This document shows positions 59,576 through 64,000 of a stretch of 64,000 nt of DNA, piece after piece; position 1 is the stretch's first letter; each line of letters begins with the position of its first letter. The stretch comes from Acidobacteriaceae bacterium (lineage in GTDB: Bacteria > Acidobacteriota > Terriglobia > Terriglobales > Acidobacteriaceae): assembly GCA_025462885.1 (NCBI GenBank), contig JAOAPN010000004.1:124001-188000 (forward strand). Reading direction: 5' to 3'. The position numbers and the translations under genes were made by a program. The notes under the pieces were generated by a model. It searched no databases and had not been told where the DNA came from. It saw only the letters and a list, made by a program, of their open reading frames with translations.

Positions 59576-59762
59576 CGGGAAGATCGAAGACTCTGGATAC
59601 GTTCAGCTCTATCTCAGAGATGCATGCGAAGACTCCGCCCGGCCGCCGGTAGGCGCCAATAGCAGAGTGTAAAAAAGACGGTCTGGAGGCGATTCGTCAT
59701 GCCTGAGTAGCCTACACGCGGTGCGGTTGAGTTGCAAGAACTTCCTGGCCGTCGCAGCGCTT

Positions 59763-60053
59763 TTAGCTGGGCAGGGGCGGTGTGGGAAGAGCTTCGGCGC
59801 GTTCCGAGTCGAGTTTATGCTGAATGCCGCTCCAGACGTCGTCGCTGGGCTCCTCGTCGGCTGGTTCCAGAAGCATGCGCGCCTGATCTGCGATGTATTG
59901 CAGGTCGCGGACGAGCGCGGAACAGTTCTCGCAGGTATCGAGATGATGTTTCAGGGCCGGGTCGCTGGGAACGCCGTTCGCATTGGCAAAGAGATCAGGA
60001 AGGTGATCCTGAAACTCTGCACAGGAGATCACAGTAAGGGATTGCTCGGTCAT
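59763..60053 (-). CDS. Zinc-finger anti-sigma factor-like protein
   Basis: A 96-residue protein with the anti-sigma zinc motif H-x3-C-x2-C in LKHHLDTCENCSALVRDLQY and an upstream Cys in ISCAEFQDHLPDL, as in ZAS-domain regulators. There is no transmembrane helix, so it would act as a soluble, possibly redox-sensitive anti-sigma factor. Its start overlaps the sigma-factor stop by 4 bases (ATGA type), the usual layout of ECF sigma/anti-sigma pairs. The C-terminal tail is acidic and Pro-rich. Confidence 0.85.
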   Translation of the reverse strand: MTEQSLTVISCAEFQDHLPDLFANANGVPSDPALKHHLDTCENCSALVRDLQYIADQARMLLEPADEEPSDDVWSGIQHKLDSERAEALPTPPLPS

Positions 60054-60757
60054 CGCACAGCCTCTTTCAGTACGGCCGGCTGAAGCGTCTGTCCGGATTC
60101 GCGGAGCAGTTCTCGGAGCTTAAGTCGTGCCTTATGCAGTTGGGATTTACTGTTGCCAGTGGAACATTCGAGCATCGTTGCAATCTCGTTGTGCTCGTAG
60201 CCTTCAACGTCATGCAAGACAAAGACCATGCGGTAGCCGGGGGGCAGAGACGCGACAGCGCGCTCCAGAGTGACACGATCCACGGAGCCGGTAAGATGCG
60301 GGTCGCGGCTGCCGAAGTCGCGCTTCGGTGCGTCTTCTTCCGAGGGATTAATGGTCTCTTCCAGAGAGACAAGTTGCAGACCTTTTTTGCGGAGCTGCAT
60401 GAGTACCAGGTTCACGGTCAGGCGATGAAGCCAGGTCGAGAAGGCGGACTCTCCGCGGAAGCTGCCGATCTTGCGGAAGAGATGGAGGAAAGCTTCCTGG
60501 GTCATGTCTTCGGCCTCGGAGACGTTGCCGAGCATGCGCAGGCAGAGGGTGTAGACGCGGCGTTTGTGAAGTGCGTAGAGCTTTGAGAAAGCCTCTGGAT
60601 CTCCGGTCTTGGCGGCTTCAATAGCTTCCGCTTCACCGGCGATGGGAGGGTTGCGCTTGAAGAGCCCCTGCACCGGCTTCGGTCCAGCGGGGGCCTGCGT
60701 TAAGGGCGGCCCTTGCAGATTCGTTGCAGTGTGTTCTGAGCTCATTATGTCGTTCAT
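60050..60757 (-). CDS. RNA polymerase ECF sigma factor (RpoE family)
   Basis: A 235-residue ECF sigma factor. Region 2: AFSKLYALHKRRVYTLCLRM, LGNVSEAEDMTQEAFLHLFR and FSTWLHRLTVNLVLMQLRKK. Region 4: LPPGYRMVFVLHDVEGYEHN, EIATMLECSTGNSKSQLHKA. The N-terminus before residue about 40 is an unstructured extension. Start choice is uncertain: ATG at 60757 has AAGG nearby, while ATG at 60745 or 60799 are alternatives. The overlapping downstream gene encodes a zinc anti-sigma factor that should hold it inactive. Target promoters are unknown. Confidence 0.9.
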   Translation of the reverse strand: MNDIMSSEHTATNLQGPPLTQAPAGPKPVQGLFKRNPPIAGEAEAIEAAKTGDPEAFSKLYALHKRRVYTLCLRMLGNVSEAEDMTQEAFLHLFRKIGSFRGESAFSTWLHRLTVNLVLMQLRKKGLQLVSLEETINPSEEDAPKRDFGSRDPHLTGSVDRVTLERAVASLPPGYRMVFVLHDVEGYEHNEIATMLECSTGNSKSQLHKARLKLRELLRESGQTLQPAVLKEAVR

Positions 60758-60894
60758 CTGCCTTCTTTTCAACTGATACAGAATATCGCATCTCTGCAAT
60801 CGATCTGTTGAGGAGATTTTTTACTGACCTATTCTAGGAAGCTTTTGAGCGCGCAAAGGTTGTCTTTTCCATAGCGATGCGAACTGGCAGGCCG

Positions 60895-62013
60895 TCAGGA
60901 TCCGATGAAGCGGGCATAGAGAGAGCGGGCGAGGGTGATATCGGTCGTGCCCTGGATGACGGCACGACCATCGCTGAAGAGGGTGAAGGTGTAGTCTCCG
61001 CGACGGAACCGCAGCAGGAGATCGTTTGCCCGAAGATCGTGCAGATCGGTCTGGAGAGCGAGCCGGGTGCGCATCGCGGGGAGGTCGACGGGGCGGTGGC
61101 GCTCGTGGATCTGCACCGAGTTGCGGCCGCAGAGGGTGATGTGAGGGCGGCCCTCGCCGGCGAGATGGGAGAAGACGCGGTCTCCACAGACGGTACAGCC
61201 CGGGCGGGGCGTCGAGGTGGAGATCTCAGACTTCTCGTTCGACCATAGATCGAAGGAGAGCAGGGTGCGGCGCATGAGATGAGGCTGGCCGGTAAGCAGC
61301 TTGAGGGCTTCCGTGGTCTGGAGTGAGGCCGCGAAGTTGACGGCGGTAGAGAGGATGCCGGAGGTGTCGCAGGTCTCGACAGGGCCTGTGGGTGGCTTGG
61401 GGAAGATGCAGGCCAGGCATGCGGTCTGGAGAGCGGCTTCGTCGCCTTTGCCGCTGAGGCGGGTTGGGAGGATGTTCATGGTGGCTGCGTACGCGCCGAT
61501 GGCGGCGGCGTAGATCCAGGGGATGGATTGCCGGACGGCGAAGTCGTTGATGAGGTATCGGGTCTCGAAGTTGTCGGTGGCGTCGAGGATCAGGTGGGCT
61601 GGGCTGAGAAGGTCGTCAATATTGGCGGGGACGAGGTCGGCGACGCGAGGGACAACGGTAATGGAGGAGTTGAAGAGGGCGATCTTGCGGCGAGCGGCTT
61701 CGGCCTTGGGGAGAGCATCGCGGGCATCGGTCTCGTCGAAGAGGATCTGCCGCTGAAGGTTGGAAGGCTCAACGAAGTCACGGTCAATCAGTGTGAGGGT
61801 TCCGACCCCGGCGCGTGCCAGGAGCGATGCCGTTGCGGCACCCGTCGCTCCGCAGCCTACGATGGCGACGTGGGCTGCGGCGAGGCGCTGCTGACCGTCC
61901 GCTCCGATGCCGGGGAAGAGGATTTGACGCGAGTAGCGCTCGTGATCCGGGATGGAAATTTCCGAAGCGGTGGGCCACGGGGAGGAGGAAGCGGTTTTGA
62001 TCTCGGAAGACAT
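60895..62013 (-). CDS. ThiF/MoeB/HesA-type adenylyltransferase with C-terminal extension
   Basis: A 372-residue E1-like enzyme that adenylates the C-terminus of a ubiquitin-like sulfur carrier (ThiS or MoaD type). Family motifs: RYSRQILFPGIGADGQQRL, the nucleotide loop VAIVGCGATGAATASLLARA, DRDFVEPSNLQRQILF, LDATDNFETRYLIND and two zinc Cys pairs (TACLACIF and GCTVCGD). ETCDTSGILSTAVNF is the region near the catalytic Cys. The last 90 residues form a separate domain unlike rhodanese, with ELHERH-type basic beta strands and FTLFSDGRAVIQGTTDITLA. No thi or moa carrier gene is adjacent, so the pathway is undecided. Confidence 0.88.
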   Translation of the reverse strand: MSSEIKTASSSPWPTASEISIPDHERYSRQILFPGIGADGQQRLAAAHVAIVGCGATGAATASLLARAGVGTLTLIDRDFVEPSNLQRQILFDETDARDALPKAEAARRKIALFNSSITVVPRVADLVPANIDDLLSPAHLILDATDNFETRYLINDFAVRQSIPWIYAAAIGAYAATMNILPTRLSGKGDEAALQTACLACIFPKPPTGPVETCDTSGILSTAVNFAASLQTTEALKLLTGQPHLMRRTLLSFDLWSNEKSEISTSTPRPGCTVCGDRVFSHLAGEGRPHITLCGRNSVQIHERHRPVDLPAMRTRLALQTDLHDLRANDLLLRFRRGDYTFTLFSDGRAVIQGTTDITLARSLYARFIGS

Positions 62014-62116
62014 GATTTCAGTAGGGGCGAGTTTGGTGATCCCAAGTTAGGGAATCCAGTTTAGGAATCCCAAGACCGTCGCTTCTTCGTAGTATAGGGA
62101 ATGTTGGTTCGTTTGT

Positions 62117-62180
62117 CGGTCGTCGTTTGTCAGTCGTCAGTCGTCAGTCGTCAGTCGTCGGACGTCGGACGGCGGACGGC
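62117..62180. repeat. Short-period tandem repeat (7-8 bp units)
   Basis: Units of GTCAGTC and TCGTCAG type repeat about six times, then shift to GTCGGAC/GGCGGAC. It is located in the divergent space between the ThiF and POTRA genes and resembles the core of repeat E (GTTGTCAG-like). Confidence 0.8.
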
Positions 62181-62395
62181 CCGTGCATTTTCAGCATCCA
62201 ACGCGTGGATGCTAAGCTGCGTCGGATAGAGAATGGCTGATAGGACAAGTGAATAAGGAACTGTGGCTGGAGGGCTGCGCCGGGCATGCGGAATTTGAGC
62301 TGCCGGATGCCAGCTTTGGGTGAGGGTTGCAGTATTTAAGAGAGCGAGACAGGGAACAGGGGTTGGTTTTGGCCGGTTGGGTAACAGAGGGTCGA

Positions 62396-64000
62396 GTGTG
62401 GTCGGGTCGGTTGACCGGGATACACCGCGGTGTGGCGCGGATGGGGCTCATCGCTTTGATGTGGGGATGGGGCGCGGATGCTGGTGCGCAGACGGGCACC
62501 GGAATTCCGGCTCCTGGGGTGCCGGCGACTGCGGGGCAGGGAGTGCCATCTCTGCCTGGCCAGCGCAGACCAGGAAGAACGGGGCGGGCTGAGCCGCTGG
62601 CATCGCCACAGCAACCTTCGACGGTGACGGTCTGGCAGTGGCGTGATCTGCGTGTCGACAAGATCGAGTTCGACGGCGTGACGTTCGAGGCGGGTGATGC
62701 GCTTCCCAGTGAGCTGGCGCAGAAGGCCGGCGAGCCGCTGGATCCGGAGAAGGTGCGGGAGAGCACGCGACGGCTCTTCGCCAGTGGACGGTATCGGGAC
62801 ATCTCGGTACGTGGCGTCCGTGTGGGAGAGGGCATCACGCTGATCTTCGATGGAACGGCCCGATATTATGTGGGGCGGGTGACGATCCTTGGGGTTAAGA
62901 ACGATCGGTTGAGTTCACTGCTGGAGTTTGCGACGAAGTTGAGCCCGGGAACGGCGTATCGTGACTCCGATGCGCAGGTTGGCGTGGAAGGAATTCGGCA
63001 GACGCTGGAGCAGAACGGGTATTTTCAGCCCAAGGTCTCCGTTACGACGGTGACGGATGTTCAGGGTGCCCAGGTGGATGCCACCTACACGGTCGATCCT
63101 GGGCCGCAGGCACGCGTGGGAAAAGTGCTCGTGGAAGGAGACGACGCCGGCATCACGGCGGAGGAGTTCCGCAAAAAAGGCAAGTTGAAGGCCAGGAGCA
63201 AGGTGAACCGTGAGACGGTTTCGTCTGCGCTGACACGGCTCCGTGCTCAGTATCAGAAAAAGGATAGGCTGGAGGCAACGATCGCACTCCAGAAGCAGAC
63301 GTACGATCCCACGCGGGGAGAGGTGGACTACGACTTTCACGCGAACCAGGGGCCCGAGGTCAAGGTCCTGGTGGAGGGAGCGAAGGTCTCGAAGAGCCGG
63401 CTGCACCTGTTGGTTCCAGTGTTTGAGGAAGGCACGATCGATAACGACCTGCTGAATGAAGGGCTGCATAATATTCGGGAGTATCTGGAGCAACAGGGCT
63501 ACTTTGATGCCTCGGTGGAGGTGAAGCTGATTGGCGAGAACACACCATCCGAAAGTGTGGTCTACACCGTGGATCGGGGCGTTAAGCATAAGGTGTTCAG
63601 CGTCGACATCACTGGCAACAAGTACTTTGAAGCGGACTTGATTCGCGAGCGGCTCAGGGTGCAGAAGGCGGACAATTATCTTCGCAGCGGTCGCTACAGC
63701 CAGGCGTTGGTCAACTCCGATGTAAGTACCATCCAGGCACTCTATCGGGCTAATGGATTTGATCAGGCGAAGGTAACAACGGACGTGCAAGACGTGGACG
63801 AATCACCGAGCGGCAAACAACTCAAGGCCGCCCAGATCCACGTGAAGTACTCGATCGAAGAGGGCCCACAGCAGAAGTTTGGAGCGGTTCAACTGGCGGG
63901 CGTCGATGCCAGCCGAACAAACGACTTCAAAGGTCTGTTGAATGCGCGATCGGGACAGCCGTTTTCGCTCACAACGATCTCAGGCGACCGGGACGAGGTC
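62396..64000 (+). CDS. BamA/TamA-like POTRA protein, C-terminus beyond right edge
   Basis: A protein open to the right edge, at least 535 residues. It has a signal-like start (VARMGLIALMWGWGADAGAQ), a Pro/Gly-rich linker and four or more POTRA repeats: LRVDKIEFDGVTFEAGDALP, RVTILGVKN with GIRQTLEQNGYFQPKVSV, ARVGKVLVEGDDAGI, VKVLVEGAKVSKSRLHLL with IREYLEQQGYFDASVEVKLI, and VFSVDITGNKYFEADLIRER. POTRA arrays followed by a barrel fold outer-membrane proteins; the barrel must lie beyond 64000. The start is uncertain: GTG at 62396 has GAGGG nearby; GTG 62432 and ATG 62441 are alternatives. It could be BamA itself or a related TamA-type paralogue. Confidence 0.85.
   Translation, partial: MWSGRLTGIHRGVARMGLIALMWGWGADAGAQTGTGIPAPGVPATAGQGVPSLPGQRRPGRTGRAEPLASPQQPSTVTVWQWRDLRVDKIEFDGVTFEAGDALPSELAQKAGEPLDPEKVRESTRRLFASGRYRDISVRGVRVGEGITLIFDGTARYYVGRVTILGVKNDRLSSLLEFATKLSPGTAYRDSDAQVGVEGIRQTLEQNGYFQPKVSVTTVTDVQGAQVDATYTVDPGPQARVGKVLVEGDDAGITAEEFRKKGKLKARSKVNRETVSSALTRLRAQYQKKDRLEATIALQKQTYDPTRGEVDYDFHANQGPEVKVLVEGAKVSKSRLHLLVPVFEEGTIDNDLLNEGLHNIREYLEQQGYFDASVEVKLIGENTPSESVVYTVDRGVKHKVFSVDITGNKYFEADLIRERLRVQKADNYLRSGRYSQALVNSDVSTIQALYRANGFDQAKVTTDVQDVDESPSGKQLKAAQIHVKYSIEEGPQQKFGAVQLAGVDASRTNDFKGLLNARSGQPFSLTTISGDRDEV

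Overview
The window looks like a chromosomal segment of an Acidobacteriota bacterium, probably class Terriglobia (Granulicella/Edaphobacter/Terriglobus type). The evidence is two tandem exported VWFA-domain proteins of the acidobacterial type, a GH2 plus PL22 carbohydrate cluster, many small exported proteins, GC-rich coding sequence and a Gram-negative envelope (POTRA/BamA-type proteins, a TonB receptor, outer-membrane barrel proteins). This assignment is inference from gene content; no rRNA or tRNA gene was recognised.

Layout. 1-4.6 kb: a DUF1015 gene cut by the left edge, two overlapping secreted VWFA proteins and an acyl-CoA dehydrogenase. 4.8-10.5 kb: a minus-strand exported polysaccharide cluster (GH2 beta-galactosidase-like enzyme and two tandem oligogalacturonate-lyase-like PL22 proteins). 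10.7-19.5 kb: a CysJ-like flavoprotein reductase without flavodoxin domain, two small minus-strand envelope genes, nfo, leuS with a coupled membrane protein, and guaA. 19.8-27.7 kb: an exported repeat-domain protein, a POTRA-only protein, lacD, a Cys/His-rich hypothetical, an M15 peptidase, a low-affinity iron permease-like protein and rph. 27.9-33.5 kb: a small coupled protein with an NtrC-type response regulator whose sigma-54 contact loop is degenerate, a CDGSH protein, a CocE/NonD hydrolase and a Nudix hydrolase. 33.6-39.1 kb: a persulfide-dioxygenase/rhodanese fusion, then a cobalamin riboswitch leading into class I ribonucleotide reductase nrdA-nrdB. 39.4-44.4 kb: DUF2076, a HugZ-like protein, a TonB receptor divergent from a MarR regulator, and a class A beta-lactamase. 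44.6-49.1 kb: a VWA protein and its AAA+ partner split by a REP-associated transposase (RAYT), an exported RbsD/FucU-like protein and a TPR protein. 49.2-54 kb: thioesterase, Mrp-type ATPase, hrcA, a duplicated leader peptide, grpE, dnaJ (no dnaK between them). 54.2-64 kb: a doubly frameshifted membrane-protein gene, an outer-membrane barrel protein, rsmE, a one-TM protein, an AI-2E-type permease, aroK, an ECF sigma/anti-sigma pair, a ThiF/MoeB enzyme and the start of a BamA-like POTRA protein cut by the right edge.

The strongest non-gene signal is the number of dispersed intergenic repeat families. I separate five, A to E, plus a REP pair beside the RAYT gene. Family B is made of short tandem ~55-bp units, is mostly found between convergent genes, and changes orientation near 20 kb. 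Strand composition also appears to shift there, from neutral or C-rich to clearly G-rich on the + strand. The best functional finding is a B12 riboswitch controlling a B12-independent ribonucleotide reductase.
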